From Gonatopus flavifemur (Eukaryota > Arthropoda > Insecta > Hymenoptera > Dryinidae), in assembly GCA_018340375.1 (NCBI GenBank), contig JAFFJZ010000048.1, positions 1,426,001 to 1,490,000 of the forward strand: a stretch of DNA of 64,000 nucleotides, written 5' to 3'. The notes beneath the pieces were generated by a model that did not search any database, had not been told where the DNA came from, and was given only the letters and a program-made list of their open reading frames with translations. Positions 48,101 through 59,371 of this stretch are shown in pieces; positions within the stretch are counted from its first letter, which is position 1, and every line of letters begins with the position of its first letter. The position numbers and the translations under genes were made by a program.

Positions 48101-48210
48101 CCCTAGACAGCAATACAGTTCATAGAGAATTCATATTCAATACTCTTTGGATTCTGAGACTTCATAAAGAATTCTATATGAATACAGGTAGAATTTTTGT
48201 GTTGTATGGG
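48101..48210. mobile_element. 110-bp MITE, CCCTAGACAGCAATAC / CCCATACAACAC ends
   Basis: Inverted ends and GAATTCATAT motifs as in 44859-45140. The target duplication is not readable. Confidence 0.65.
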
Positions 48211-49192
48211 TTTTAAATGAACCTAATATTGCGTAATATGTAATGAAACAATTGGCTCAAGTAACAATAAGATGTTAGAGCAACTCTATTCTTTCGGTAC
48301 GTGATTGTCAAAGCAAAATTAAGCAAATCTTCCTTTGGCGAAATACTGTGGGAAGCTTCGTCTTCAAGTTATAAGCAAAATAAATTTCTACCCTCTACTT
48401 TTGACATAGATTGCATCTAAGATATGCCAAAGATTTATATACTACACTAAAACATTAAGAATATGCTGTCAGTTCAAAATGAACATCTGAGAATGAGAGG
48501 GGAATATTCTTAAAGTTCAGCGCAGGGGCTTTTGGTAGCAAATTTGTCACAGTACGCGACGATGATTCAATCAACACAAGTCGATGAGAAATGAATTAGA
48601 AGCACGCACTGCACGCACAAGCGTTGATCTAGAGTAGGTGGTAGTGGGGATGAGCGCAGATTTTAGTGAACTAGACAGTAATCTGTATTCAAAAGGTTAC
48701 GAACCAATCACTGGAAAATATGAAAACAAGAATGTTCTTGAAAGTTCAGTAATGTTTCCAAAATACATGTCGTAGACGATACATATTTATATACGATAGA
48801 GGTACGCACAACAAAGCTACATAAATATATAATGTTTATATTGAACATTGCTCAGTAATTTGGGAAAAATAATTTCACAAGTAGGAATGAGAGCTACAAG
48901 GTATTCGAATATTTTACTTTTTGATGGAGTTATTATTCGCAGTTATGTGACACTATGATTTCTCACATCATAAGACTATCAATTGATGAAGTGTTCACTG
49001 TAGTTTATAAGAAATATCGTTGTACATCCTTTTTGAATATATAATGATTACAAAACTGAACGTAAGATAATATTGAACATTTTATTAAGGTTTTGCATAA
49101 GTTGGGTAAATTTGGATGAACTTATAAGATCTATTAATAATATTTCAGCAATTGATAATCTGAGTCTCTGTATATCATTTTTTTTCATCAAT

Positions 49193-51505
49193 AGTTTTTT
49201 GAGGGGAAAAATAAAAACTCCACATTTTTTTAGATCAAGAATCAACGTTTTTCAACATAGAACTCTTCCTAACTCGCTCATTCATGGAAGTATCGAGATA
49301 AATCCCAGGGATTCCGATTCGTAGAACTTCCCCGAAGCCGATAATACCGACCAAGTTTGTAAAAATCAATAACGAGTTGATAAATTTTCGATTCGAAGTA
49401 AAAATCACGTGTTTCATGCTCCACATTGAAAAAGTAGTGGGGGAAGTATGAGCCACAAAAAACTCCCAGCGACACAGTTGTTCGTTGGTGTATGGACAAA
49501 CTTTTTGGAAAGTTTCAGGACGATTAGATTGTGCGTTTGCAAAGTACAACGATTTATTCATCAACGCACAACGGAGATTCATCGGTTTACTCACTCAATT
49601 TTTCAACCTAGCTGTATTTTTTGGGTCGGAGAATTCGAATATTCAACCATTATTACAAGATTTCTAATTCATCCTTGTTGGATAAACGATTTCAATTGTT
49701 TTCAACGTTGTTATGGACAAGCTGTTAACTTGCGAAAAGAAATCTCCCAGCAAGGAAAAGTTTCTTCGCTTGTGAGGAATAAATTGTTCACAAAATATTC
49801 CTGCAATTTCCCAAATGCTTATTCAAATATAATTGTTATATTTATTGAGATTTGATTATTTCAATAAACAGTAATGTGCCTGGAATTCATTTATTCCAAC
49901 AGAAGAAATTTTTTTCACTCGAACAATTTTGCCACAATACCGATATTTCAAAATCAATTCAAACAGATTGACAATTCAGGCAAATAAGTTTTCATAAAAT
50001 ACAATCATTATATTCAAATAAAATATCAAGAAATTGAGCAAATATTTTGTAAACGATTCATTCCTAACAAGAAGAGAAACATTCTTTTGCTGGGAGATTT
50101 TTTTTCGGCAGTTAATAGCTTGTCCTTAACAACGTTATAAATAATTGGAATTGTTTATTCGACAAGGACGAATGACGAATTTTGCGATAATGTTTCGATA
50201 TTTGAATTCTTTGACCCAACCCAACCCAGGTATGCTTTGACAAACGTACCATGCTTGGTGCCATGCTTGAATCAATGCTAGTCAACACCGGGCCTAGCTT
50301 GGTTGCAACATTGGCACCAAACTAGATTAATGTCTGGGGTGATAACAATGTTCAATGCTTGGCATCCGAGCTTTGTTCAATTTTAAAATGCAATAATGGT
50401 TATATGCTTGCAATCGATATTGCTGCCATTATTGATATACAATACTAATTTGAGCTGCCCTAATACCATTTTGCGCGCAAATGTAAGCGGTTCACGTACA
50501 AATCGAGTTAATGAATGGCTAGCAAAGTCGGATCCATGTGCGTCGCTTTCTGTTGACAAAACTGCAAACCATCGCGTTCATACGTGAGCGTGATTGCTAT
50601 TTGCGTGCATATGGCGAGTGATAGTATTATTTGCCAGCAAAACATTGGTGAACTGCGCGCATAAAGACGCGGCTCTCGAGGCTGAAACTTTGAGCGCACA
50701 GAATGTTATCTGGGTGAATGAATAGGATAGATTTTTCATTGGCGTCCATGTTTGATTAAACATTCACATTTGAGTGATTGACCAAACTTGGTGGCAGGTT
50801 CAAGTTAATGCTAGACATCACCGGGTGTAGCTTGATGGTCAACAATGTTACCATGCTAACAAACCAAGGTCTTATCAATGCTAGTTATCATCGAGTGTAG
50901 CCTGATTGATGTTTAGGATAATAACGTTGTCTACTGAGCATTCAGCTTCCATATATATCGGAAATCCAACACGGCAAAATATGCTTGGTCCTAGCATTCA
51001 TGTTCAAGACGTTATCAAGGTTCAGTTCGCTATGACGGGCCAAGTATTAGTCAAGGCTCGGTTGACGAAAATTAAATTAAATACGAAAAAAGATGCTTGG
51101 TCCTAACATTGGCGTCCAAGACTCTATCAACGCTTAGTGAGCTATGGCGGGCTATGCATCGGCCAAGGCTAGGCTAACCAGACTTGGCATACCAAGCTTG
51201 ACGCCGATCATGGGGGAATTGTCAGTCTTGGCATTACGAGCTTGGGAAGTAACGCAAGAACATTTCAAACATTCTGCGTCCATTCCGTAATTATGCATAG
51301 AATGTGCAAATGGGACTATGCTGGATAAATCCGAAAAATACATTGTAAGAAAGTGCTTAGAATATGCAGGGAAGATTCTAGGAATCAGAATCCGTGAGAT
51401 TTATCTCCATACCCCCATGAATGAGCGAATGAGGAAGAGTTGAATATCGAAAGACATTGATTTTTGATATAAAAAAATGTGGAGTTTTTATTTTTTTTAC
51501 TCAAA
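49193..51505. repeat. Long-range inverted repeat, arms of about 150 bp
   Basis: Left arm about 49193-49345 and right arm about 51365-51505 are inverted relatives sharing AATAAAAACTCCACATTTTT and GAGATAAATC...GGATTC. They may be the ends or inner repeats of one 2.3-kb element. The region between holds a fold-back (49631-50209) and a stretch (50212-51260) dense in ATGCTTGG/CCAAGCAT-like motifs. Confidence 0.6.
49631..50209. mobile_element. Fold-back element with arms of about 240 bp
   Basis: Starts GAATTCGAATATTCAACC and ends with the inverse, ATTTGAATTC. Arms pair through TGGACAAGCTGTTAACT, AAATCTCCCAGCAA and TATTCAAATATAAT around a centre near 49910. No coding frame. Confidence 0.75.
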
Positions 51506-51684
51506 AACTATATCACCCAGTATTTTCCAATTTTCGAAATTTCGACTCTCAATTTTGGCATGTGACGTCACAACTTGGTCACAATAGTTTCCCGTGCTTC
51601 CGAGCATAAATCTAGTTATTGCATATGACGCCTCAATTGCATTGTCGTTGGATTTACAGTGTACAGTGAGGTTGGATTCACATA

Positions 51685-51924
51685 CACTGAAACAAAAATT
51701 CCTTCCAACCAAATAAATAATTTGTACTCTCTCCATAAAATATTTCTTAGGATTAATGAAATATTCAATCGAATCAAATAATGGAATGCTTGCCCCAAAT
51801 AAATTGGTCTTCTGAATAAATAATGTATTCACCACAAGTGATCAGTTTTTGCATCCAATTGAATATTTAATTTCTACAAATAAATATTTTATGGAGAGAG
51901 GACAAATAAATATTTTTCCCAGTG
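51685..51924. mobile_element. 240-bp MITE, CACTGAAAC / CACTGGGAAA ends, TA duplication
   Basis: Flanked by TA. Pairing arms include TCTCTCCATAAAATATTT with its inverse. The uninterrupted form of the surrounding sequence is present at 28925-29030, confirming the insertion. Confidence 0.85.
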
Positions 51925-52463
51925 TACATAGCTATCAAATTTAATGTACAAATGTTTGAGGGTGGTTACGAAATTCACAAACATTTCTCAAAGTGCAGGT
52001 CACAGGGAATGGATGGGGGAAACTTTGCTACGAGATATGTTGTAATAAAGGTTATTGGAACCAATAAAGTTCCTAAATCGAAGCCTTGAAGTGTACAATT
52101 TTAGTACTTCGTAGAGAAATCCCTTAGGAAAATTTATGTCATTTCGACCGAAACCCTTCATTTTTTCTCCAAAAAATTGATAGAAAAATAAAGTCGGTCA
52201 GAATAAAGTAAATTTTTCTAAGGGATTTATCATTTCTTTTCCGTTTCGTAGCAAAGTTCATTTCCTCAGTCAACTGAAGAACTCATCGCAAATTGGATTT
52301 CAACGATCCCCTGTTAAAGCGCAACGGAAACAAGGCAATCGATATCTCTTCTTTCAGTTACCGGTTAGTTTCTCGTTGCCAAAGAGACATTACGCATCGG
52401 CTCTGTATCGAGTAAACAAATACCTTAAATAAGCTGGAAAGTTCTATCATTGCATTATCGCAG

Positions 52464-52545
52464 GACAATGCCTGACGGGAAGAAGATCGGCGAAGCCTTA
52501 TGCGTTCCTCGACAACTAAGTGCTTACGAAAGACATCGTTCCAGG
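52464..52545 (+). CDS. Possible isolated coding exon
   Basis: An 82-base segment bounded by ATTATCGCAG (acceptor-like) and AGG/GTAAATATAG (strong donor). It reads one base plus 27 codons, TMPDGKKIGEALCVPRQLSA..., ending YERHRSR, with balanced codon use and higher GC than its flanks. It could also be a first coding exon starting at the ATG at 52468... wait-free reading is not possible further, since no partner exon was found in the window. I do not recognise the peptide. The flanks 52270-52460 are free of mobile elements. Confidence 0.3.
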
Positions 52546-52706
52546 GTAAATATAGATTGTATCTATGCTTATATACATTCCTACCAACTGCATAATTTTG
52601 TTCTATTCCCCAAACAGCACAAAACAGCTACATAATAAAAAATTGTGTGTATTTTCAATACACATGCATATTCCAAACGGTCCACTCAAAATTTGTGTTG
52701 AATATT

Positions 52707-52834
52707 CTCTCAGGAAAGTTTTCCTCGTCCTTGCAAAATTTCTTTCTTCTTTTCCATATTTGTTCTCAAAAAAATGGAAAAAATATGTAAGTTTTGCAAG
52801 TTTGTGGAAATGAACAGGGGAAACTTTTCTACGG
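52707..52834. mobile_element. 128-bp MITE, CTTAGAAAAGTTTTCC family, duplication TT
   Basis: Ends CTCTCAGGAAAGTTTTCC and GGGGAAACTTTTCTACGGT, flanked by TT. Confidence 0.82.
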
Positions 52835-53356
52835 TTTGACTCAAAGGATGTGAGGAATTAATACGAAAGTGTTGAGCTTACATTGAAAATCGGTCAATTT
52901 AACAATCATCTGTGTTGATTTTCAACACGCATTTTTAGTGAACTGTTTCTAAATTTTCTACTGTGTATCAATAAATAATTTTCGAAGAATAGTATTTGTT
53001 GTATTCCTCAAAACTTTACGAAGAGATGTAGATTTCGTTTCAAAACTATCTGTGAATACATCTATATAAATTGTGAAATATTCTCGAATAATTATGAATA
53101 TATATAGCAAAGTTTGAACATTTGTTGCTTTTTCTCCTGTTGTACATAATTTCTTTCACATTTATGATCATTCCCTCTCTAACGGCAAAATGAATCTCTC
53201 GAACGTTTAGTGAACGTTTAAACAACTCCCCACGTATCATAAACATCCCATTACCGCGTTCCAACGGTACGTGGTGCTGTCTGGGTCCTCTGCATTGTGA
53301 AAAGAACTCTCAAAAGGACAACTGATTCTGTAAAATCATTTTTCTATCAACTTCCA

Positions 53357-53598
53357 CACTGAGGGAAAAAAGTCCTCGGTCCAAAAATATATTGCATCCA
53401 ACGGTATCTATAAAATATTTCTTTAGATCGATGAAATTTTACTGTAATAGATGAAATGGTTTTTTAGTTGATGAAATATTTCATGCGTTGAAAACCCATT
53501 TAATTCATTGGAATAATAATTACTTGGTTCAAAGAAATATTTTGTAGATACCATTGGATGAAATATTTTCTTGTCTCAATGACTTTTTTCCCTCAGTG
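53357..53598. mobile_element. 242-bp MITE, CACTGAGGGAAAAAAGTC ends
   Basis: Perfect 18-bp ends CACTGAGGGAAAAAAGTC, then ATCCAACGGTATCTA paired with TAGATACCATTGGAT. The target duplication is not readable. Confidence 0.85.
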
Positions 53599-55366
53599 CG
53601 GATAGTTTCCAATGAGTTCTGAGACATTTTTTCCTGAGTAATCAAAGAAACTCATCAAATGCAGATAAAGTTTCTGAGGATCCAATATCATTCATGTGAG
53701 AAAAAATTCGGTTCATTAGACATTTGGAAGTGCTTTTGAAAATCTTCAAGGAGTCTCGAGAAATTTTCAAAGAAGTCGTGAATGTTTGATGGAGTGAATT
53801 CTTTTTGAAACTCTTCATGGAACCTTTGATTTTCAAAAGAGTTCAGGAAGAGGCCTGTTTTGGAATTCGCTAGTGATTCTCGAGGGTTACATTCCGCTTC
53901 TCTGAGTATAGGTTGCCCTTGAAGAATTCAACAAGAGCTCCCAAATAGCACGAAAGTGCTTGTTACGTACTGTTTAAATTCTAATTCGTTGATTCAGTTA
54001 GTTCAGCAGAAAACATTTCATGTCAGCACATTCGATATTTTGTATACAATTTGTATATGACTTTTATTAATAGTTTGTGAAACTCAATATAAAATCGACA
54101 AAATTCCTATAAAGAATATCGATATCGTTAAATATTGTGCATCACTAATAGCATGTTCATAAAACGATCATTTTCGTGAACATACTAAGAAGATACAAAG
54201 AATATATTCAACTGTACCAAATGCATTTAATAAGAATTTCTTATTCTAATCATCAAGATTTATAAGTTCTTCCGAAATTGTAGAAGAAATTCTAAAACGT
54301 TTGAGAACTTGTTGGAGTATTTTAGGAATCTTAGAGACTTCAAGAAAACTTCAAGGGAGAATCTATGGATAGTGATACTCACAGAAAACATTGAAAACAT
54401 TTCATTCTTTGTTAATCATCAGTCCATTCAGTCCTATTAGTTTTTTATGGAGATTGCTTTCGATGAATCTATTAGAAAATGTGAGGTGATAAAAGTTTTC
54501 ATGATCCCTTCCTTGGTAAGAACATAAGGTCTTACAAGCATTCATACTAAACAGAAATTGGAACAAATTCACCCTTGGATCACGTCTTCAGTGTTTCAGT
54601 CCTTTTTTGGAGCACCCCTGTTTAAAAAATATGAATCAATTTCATTTCGATGCGAATTTCAGATGAACACATCACTGATGATAAAAAGTCATCAGATAAC
54701 TACAACTTATTTACAATCTACAAGAATCAATGGGAATCAATAAGATGAACATTTTCAATCAGATTAACTTGGAAATATTTTGATGAAACATTCCCTTGGA
54801 ATGAGAAATCGGTGATGTTGAATGAAAATTGGGCCAATGAGAAATTCCCGATACAACATTCGAATTCATTCAGATTAAATGTTGTCAATCAATGGTAACA
54901 AGATTCTATTAAGCAGAGACGATACGATACCTGTGAACGGGCTAGCACACGCTAGCATGAAATCAATTCACCAAGATTATCGGCATTGCTGGGCCATAGA
55001 AGATACATTCAAACGTCAGTGATAAGTGTTTATAGGAAGGAATCATAACAAGCGCAGAGGATAATGAGAAACTCAGAAGTGCGTTATTACGAGAAACAGA
55101 GAAGTTTGAAATCTTGTAACATGATATTTGAATTGTAAAAGGATAACCAATGCCATCTATGTGGATACTGATAAAGTTTAGAAGACGTCGGTAACGCAGG
55201 TATTTTATTGCTTGCACCAGATCGCTGATACAAACCGAGATCCATGTCTCAGGGGATAAACAGTCGAATGGGTGGGTACATATGGTACAAAGGTATAACA
55301 CTTGAGTACAATCCGTGTCCACATTGTCAATCGTAGCGCTGATATTACACCCAGAAAAATGATTTA
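53599..55366. other. Intergenic, no gene recognised
   Basis: AT-rich sequence without clear element ends. The longest open frame (54963-55496, minus, 177 codons including a TTG or ATG start) runs through a pogo-type end and into a MITE, has no recognisable domain, and is taken as fortuitous. Confidence 0.4.
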
Positions 55367-55420
55367 CAGTAAAACCTCGTTTATTTGAATTCTCGTTTAT
55401 TTCAACGCCAAACTTCTCCT
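55367..55420. mobile_element. pogo-type terminal fragment (CAGTAAAACCTCG)
   Basis: TA followed by CAGTAAAACCTCGTTTATTT, the typical end of pogo/Tigger elements. It continues beyond the MITE at 55421-55656 (CTCTTTTCCCCACG...). No partner end was found. Confidence 0.55.
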
Positions 55421-55656
55421 CCCTGGTTGAAAGAACCCATTGGTTCTGACCAATTCTCATTAAATTACAATTAGACGTGGACAATGTTCTGACCAAATCT
55501 CACCAGTGATTTTTCAATGAGATTTGGTCAGAACTTTCATGTGAATCTCGTTGAATCTGGCCAAATCTCACTAAATTACGATTAAGCTTGGACAATGTTC
55601 TGACCAAATCTCGTTGAATTTCATTTGTCAGATTCAATGGATTCTTTTAACCAGGG
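55421..55656. mobile_element. 236-bp MITE, inverted twin of 23133-23368, duplication CT
   Basis: Ends CCCTGGTTGAAAGAACCC and GGATTCTTTTAACCAGGG, flanked by CT. Same length and nearly the same sequence as the inverted copy in intron 1. Inserted into a pogo-type fragment. Confidence 0.88.
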
Positions 55657-55941
55657 CTCTTTTCCCCACGTTTGAACGGTCCTAAGGCACCCCTACTGTA
55701 AATTCCCAGTTAGTTCGCATGGGTTTCACATGGGAATTCCCAAATTCGCATGGGTGTTCTATGTGTCGCATGGGTTTCGCAAGGGTTTCACTTGCGAAGC
55801 AAGTGAGTCGCATGTGTTTCGCATGCGAAGGAGGTGGGTCGCATTGATTCCACATGCGAATCAAGTAGGTCGCATGGGAATCAGGTCGGTTGTATGGGTT
55901 TTCGTATGGGTTGTGGGTCGAGGGCACTGATCTCTATTATA

Positions 55942-57235
55942 CGAGGGTGGATTGATAAGTTTCCGGCCTGACCAAGAAAAACAACGTTTTTAAGAATTTT
56001 TTTTTTTTTATTTCTCAACATAATCTCCTCCAAGGCTGATACATTTCTCATAGCGGTGTTCTAGTCTAGTAATGCCATCTCTATAGACTGATTCGTCAAG
56101 CTCCTCAAAATACCCATTTACAGCTTCGATTACTTCTTCATTGTCCGCAAATCTCTTACCGCCAAGCCATTTTTTGAGGTTAGGAAACAGATAATAGTCA
56201 CTCGGGGCTAGGTCTGGAGAGTAGGGAGGGTGCGGCATTAATTCAAACTTCAGATCGTTGATTTTAGCCATCGCAACGATTGACGTGTGCGCTGGTGCGT
56301 TATCGTGATGAAACAAGATTTTTTTCTTCGCCAGATGAGGTCGTTTAATTTTTACTTCGTGGCTCAAACGTTGCAATAAGTCTGCGTAGTAGTGACCAGT
56401 GATAGTTTTACCCTTTTCAAGGTAATCAATGTATATAATACCTCTTGCATCCCAAAAAACAGTAGCCATAACCTTGTTCGCCGAAAAAATTGTTTTTGCC
56501 TTCTTTGGAGTTGGTTCCCCTGGTCCAATCCACTGTTTAGACTGTTCTTTGGTTTCAGGAGTGTAGTGGTGGACCCAAGTTTCGTCAACGGTTACGAATC
56601 GACGCAAAAATTCGCTTGGATTACGCTTATACAACGCCAAATTGGCGGTAGAAATGTTCTTTCGAATCAATTTTTGGTCGACTGTTAGCAAACGCGGCAC
56701 CCATCTTGCACAGAGCTTTTCCATATACAAATGTTGGTGCAAAATATTTTGTACACGTTCATATGACATCTTACAGGTCTCAGCTATCTCACGAACTTTT
56801 AATCTGCGATCTTTCAGCACTATTTGATGGATTTTTTCGATCATATCTGGAGTTGTGACCTCAATGGGGCGTCCTGAGCGAGGCTCATCAGAGGTGCTCA
56901 CACGACCCTTTTTAAACTCGGAAACCCACTGCTTAACGGTTGAATATGATGGGGAGGATGTCTCCAGTGTTGAGTCCATCTCTTCTTTAATTTCCTTCGG
57001 CGTTAACCCCTTCAAATAAAAGTATTTGATGACAGCACGATTTTCCAGCTTTTCCATTTTTACGAAAAACACAGAGGCGTCTTGGTCAGCGTGCTCTCAA
57101 AACTAAACTAACATGGCGATCGGACTGAAACTATAGCTACAAGCTATCTAAGGATGGTACTATAGAACGCCACCTCAAGGTAGGCCTAGTGGCGCCATCT
57201 CTTGGTCAGGCCGGAAACTTATCAATCCACCCTCG
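55942..57235 (-). mobile_element. Complete mariner element with perfect 35-bp terminal repeats
   Basis: 1294 bp. The 35-bp ends (55942-55976 and 57201-57235) are identical, starting CGAGGGTGGATTGATAAGTT, and are flanked by TA. The transposase frame inside is open. Intact ends and gene together point to a young copy. It inserted into the TA target duplication of the MITE at 57238-57777. Confidence 0.97.
56008..57057 (-). CDS. mariner transposase, intact (349 residues)
   Basis: DD34D transposase. ATG at 57057 (MEKLENRAVIKY); a GTG five codons upstream is not used. N-terminal paired helix-turn-helix domains with SGRPIEV linker (about residues 60-70), WVPRLLT motif, then the catalytic domain: Asp in VTVDETWVHH, Asp in FHHDNAPAHT, and the third Asp in YSPDLAPSDYYLF, 34 residues after the second. 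Ends RYEKCISLGGDYVEK. Sequence and WVPRxLT/YSPDLAPSD motifs resemble the irritans-type mariners such as Himar1. Length is normal and there is no stop or frameshift. No splice sites are expected. It could be active, but that is inference. Confidence 0.97.
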   Translation of the reverse strand: MEKLENRAVIKYFYLKGLTPKEIKEEMDSTLETSSPSYSTVKQWVSEFKKGRVSTSDEPRSGRPIEVTTPDMIEKIHQIVLKDRRLKVREIAETCKMSYERVQNILHQHLYMEKLCARWVPRLLTVDQKLIRKNISTANLALYKRNPSEFLRRFVTVDETWVHHYTPETKEQSKQWIGPGEPTPKKAKTIFSANKVMATVFWDARGIIYIDYLEKGKTITGHYYADLLQRLSHEVKIKRPHLAKKKILFHHDNAPAHTSIVAMAKINDLKFELMPHPPYSPDLAPSDYYLFPNLKKWLGGKRFADNEEVIEAVNGYFEELDESVYRDGITRLEHRYEKCISLGGDYVEK

Positions 57236-57237
57236 TA

Positions 57238-57777
57238 CACTGGATGGCGGATACTGAAAATTTGTTGTACCGAAATGAAGATCTGAAGCGTCATTTGTTT
57301 TGTGGGCTGGATGGTCATTTTTGGCGGTAAATTTGAACTTCATGCATTTTCAACAAATTTTACATCATATATTTATATAATCATCGAATGCTTCATGTAT
57401 CCCTTGTAATGTCGTATGAATTTCATTTTATATTATTCATAAACGCAAAACACTCCTTATTTTTGAGTTTTTGCAATTTCAATTGAAAAATCCATATTTT
57501 CAATCACCACAAAGCTCAAAGCTTTTTCAAAGTGAAAAACCGTTCAACCTGGAACTGATCATGATTTCTCCAAGGTTTCCTTCATGTCAAACAATAATGT
57601 GGTGATTGGGATTGAATTATTGATGATATATTCCACAAAACACTTTGATAACATTCAAATTTCCTTACAAAATCAACCATTCAGCCCACAAGCAATTGGC
57701 AACTCAGAGTCTTCTATCACGTTCAATTTTCCTCACAAAAATCGTGCATTGCGAAGTCCTGAATCCACCATCCAGTG
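57238..57777. mobile_element. 540-bp MITE, CACTGGATGGYGGAT ends, TA duplication
   Basis: Ends CACTGGATGGCGGAT and ATCCACCATCCAGTG, flanked by TA (57236-57237 shared with the mariner insertion, and 57778-57779). Related inner arms: GTGGGCTGGATGGTCATTTT and ATCAACCATTCAGCCCAC. Confidence 0.85.
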
Positions 57778-58084
57778 TATAGTAGGATCAGTGGTCGAGG
57801 GGCGATCGCCCCCTTAGTTGTCCTCTGTTGCAAATGGATTGGAGAGGGATAGAGAAGTGCTAGATTAACCCTTGCTTGAAAAATGGTCTCAAAGATCGTC
57901 TCGTAAGTCTGCCATTTTGAAAAAAAATGTATAAAATTTTTTTTTATATCAACTCCAATGTTTTACTAATATATTGGAAAAGTTTCAAAAACGTTTTCCA
58001 TCATTTCTGTCTTGAATAAATTCATGAAATCCTGCCTTTCATTGTTCTGATTGAGTTGCATAAGATATATTCCAGATATATCCC

Positions 58085-58660
58085 TTGCGACACTTTCCCA
58101 TGGGTAAACCATGCGACATTTTCCCATGGGTAACCCATGCGACATTTTCCCATGGAAAACCCATGCGACATTTTCCCACGGGGGATCCATGCGACATTCA
58201 CACATTTTCACATGGGGGATCCACGCGATATCTTCCCATGGATAACCCATGCGACATTTCCACATGGGAGATCCATGCAACATTGTCCCATGGATAACCC
58301 ATGCGACATTTTCCCACGGGGAATCCATGCCACATTCGCACATTTTCACATGGGGGATCCACGCGATATCTTCCCATGGATAACCCATGCGATATTTTCA
58401 CATGGATAACCCATGTGACATTTCCCCATGGGCAACCCGTGCGACATTCACATGGGTATGCCATATGGCATTCACCCGTGTGCATGGGCATCTGCCCATG
58501 TGACAAGTTCCTATGTGGATCACATGCGAAATGAACCCAGTCCCAAATTCACATGCGAAATTTCTCATGTGACAAGTTCCCATGCGGGTTTCATGCGAAA
58601 TAAACCCAGTCCCAAATTCACATGGGGAAATGTCGCATGCGAACCAACTGGGAATTTACA
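58085..58660. repeat. Minisatellite, CCCATGCGACATTTTC units
   Basis: About twenty units of roughly 26-30 bp with CCCATGSGRYAC variants, arranged partly as a higher-order repeat (CATTCACACATTTTCACATG recurs). Inverted units are at 55700-55920 beyond the nested insertions. The open frames across it (up to 140 codons) are by-products of the repeat. Confidence 0.9.
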
Positions 58661-58759
58661 GTAGGGACGTTTCGAGTAACGATCAGTGTCACCCAATCAA
58701 GAGACGGTTGTGTGAACACGTCTTGAGATTTACGCTGATGGTGGGAGCCAGGGTTGGGT

Positions 58760-58800
58760 CAGGGCCGTGCTGACCCTCGGTGGCGCCTGTGTTCAGAAAT
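58760..58800. mobile_element. Probable terminus of a hAT element
   Basis: CAGGGCCGTGCTGACCCTCG followed by GTGGCGCC and, 45 bases on, GGCGCCC. CAGGGCCG...GGCGCC ends are known from hAT elements of the ZMYM-like type; the transposase remnant begins 130 bases further in. The other end was not found. Confidence 0.5.
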
Positions 58801-58926
58801 CTTTTGGCGCCCACTTATGGTCTCGAAATTTGAGTGCAAACATGAATGAGAATCATAGATGATAAAAAAAAATCAAATTGATTTATTTCATAATTACAAT
58901 ATGTAAACGCATGTTCCTTTCAAATC

Positions 58927-59230
58927 TTATACTGAAAACGAGTGAAATATTTCAATAATCTCAATTCTTCTTGCTTTTCGACTAGCAAATTCTTTCATGA
59001 CATCATGAACATCTAGATTATCTAATGTCATTCTCAATAGATATTATGGCTGAATTTGTCAACCTTTCCTGTGACATCGTTGAACGCAAACAATTTTTTA
59101 ATAATTTCAATTTTGAAAAAGATCTTTCTGCGCTTGCTACAGATACTGGTGAAGATAGCAAAATTCTCAAAGCAACTGTAATATTAGGATGAACAGCTAT
59201 TAGATTGTTTGCAAATATAAATTGTAAAAT
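58927..59230 (-). pseudogene. hAT transposase C-terminal remnant
   Basis: Minus strand reads NNLIAVHPNITVALRILL, then SSPVSVASAERSFSKLKLLK, RSTMSQERLTNSAIISIEND, which is the hAT C-terminal dimerisation domain (ASAERSFSKLK...RLxxLAxxSIE). A one-base frameshift near 59018 is followed in the next frame by DVHDVMKEFASRKARR and a stop at 58927. Upstream of 59230 the frame is stopped. Only about 100 of the usual 600 or more residues remain. Confidence 0.92.
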
Positions 59231-59371
59231 TTATTTATCATACACATTTCTTGAGAATGAAAAAAACCAATTCTCTGATACAAAATAGTACGTAATAAAA
59301 CTAAGGAACAATGTATAAGGATGAATTGAAAAAACTCACTTTCAAAAGATTTAAACGCGGGTCATCGGGAC

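Larger units (their letters stand above)
55691..58666. mobile_element. 2976-bp nest: CCCTACTGTAAATTCCCAGT element holding a MITE and a mariner
   Basis: Outer ends CCCTACTGTAAATTCCCAGT and ACTGGGAATTTACAGTAGGG, extending into GGTTCGCATG, flanked by AC on both sides. Without the nested mariner (55942-57235) and MITE (57238-57777) it is about 1.1 kb, largely CCCATGCGACATTTTC minisatellite. Next to the insertion lies a palindromic host site, CACTGATC...TATTATA against TATAGTAGGATCAGTG. Confidence 0.85.

Noticed and set aside
54963..55496. 177-codon open frame, minus strand
   Set aside because: Runs through a pogo-type end and into a 236-bp MITE; no domain, signal or splice context.
58085..58660. 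Regular repeats resembling a CRISPR array
   Set aside because: Units are contiguous minisatellite repeats without unique spacers, in an insect genome.
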